The notes beneath the pieces were generated by a model. It searched no databases. It saw only the letters and a program-made list of their open reading frames with translations, and had not been told where the DNA came from. This document shows positions 63,856 to 64,000 of a stretch of DNA of 64,000 nucleotides, piece after piece. Within the stretch, counting starts at the first letter, position 1, and the number at the start of each line of letters is the position of its first letter. Position numbers and translations under genes: made by a program. Source of the stretch: Natranaerovirga hydrolytica (GTDB lineage: Bacteria > Bacillota > Clostridia > Lachnospirales > DSM-24629); NCBI RefSeq assembly GCF_004339095.1, contig NZ_SMGQ01000011.1, positions 419,575 to 483,574 of the forward strand. Direction: 5' to 3'.

Positions 63856-64000
63856 CCTTTTCTCCTTATTAATTAATTGTTTGATCTATTTTTATTTATA
63901 AATTATATCATTGCATTATATGAGTATTTTTTAAAATATTCCTGTGTGCAAATGATTCTTCATCACCCATTTATATTGTATAATTTTAAAAAGTAGTCTC

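Overview
The window is AT-rich DNA from a low-GC Gram-positive bacterium of the class Clostridia, probably Lachnospirales-like. The core gene order is typical of that group: TIGR03960 radical SAM, DUF2344, RNase G, then rplU-prp-rpmA-obg-yhbY-nadD-yqeK-rsfS, and lexA facing a yneA-like gene. Ribosome binding sites are strong AGGAGG type, several genes start with TTG or GTG, and one envelope protein has SLH domains. A GH105 pectin-sugar hydrolase suggests a plant-polysaccharide degrader; a Natranaerovirga-like organism is possible, but the species is inferred, not proven.

Layout. 0-4.5 kb: the 3' end of pyrC, a phosphoesterase, small membrane proteins, a cytochrome b5-domain protein and a SprT-like protein. 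4.6-6.7 kb: a GH105 hydrolase divergent from an AraC regulator. 7-10.3 kb: tspO, a BlaI/BlaR-type regulator pair with a small exported protein, and a divergent promoter with a palindromic operator. 10.6-18.2 kb: tyrS, asnB, then the radical SAM-DUF2344-RNase G operon. 18.3-28.5 kb: an accessory block that separates RNase G from rplU. It holds a DEAD-like helicase, a structured 1-kb spacer, two exported proteins of unknown function, a B12-riboswitch-controlled cobalt ECF transporter, and a two-gene cassette in which a KAP P-loop NTPase is fused to a SAM methyltransferase and followed by a GNAT acetyltransferase. 28.5-34.8 kb: ribosomal protein and ribosome-assembly genes, with an inserted exported protein that joins a degenerate SNase domain to six ComEA-like HhH repeats. 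36-37.2 kb: lexA and a yneA-like gene with an SOS box between them. 37.6-46.6 kb: an FtsX/MacB-like ABC operon, a Xer-type recombinase, a TetR-controlled ABC exporter and a D-2-hydroxyacid dehydrogenase. 46.9-54.2 kb: a SulP transporter, a two-component system, a GGDEF protein and a short-chain dehydrogenase. 54.7-55.7 kb: an Abi_2 (AbiD/AbiF) HEPN protein behind its own promoter and a short terminated RNA. 55.7-64 kb, mostly minus strand: an SLH protein and an exported partner, CoA-disulfide reductase with rhodanese domain, an M23 peptidase, a CPBP protease with a MerR-type promoter, the MerR regulator, a probable CPBP remnant and a lipoprotein.

The most interesting items are the KAP-methyltransferase/GNAT cassette, the Abi_2 gene with its leader RNA, and a family of short intergenic hairpin elements near 20.1, 34.9, 36.0, 37.3, 38.2 and 45.5 kb whose stems change while staying paired. 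Regulatory sites readable from sequence include a cobalamin riboswitch with its terminator, an L21 leader, an SOS box, paired TetR operators and a 19-bp-spacer MerR promoter.
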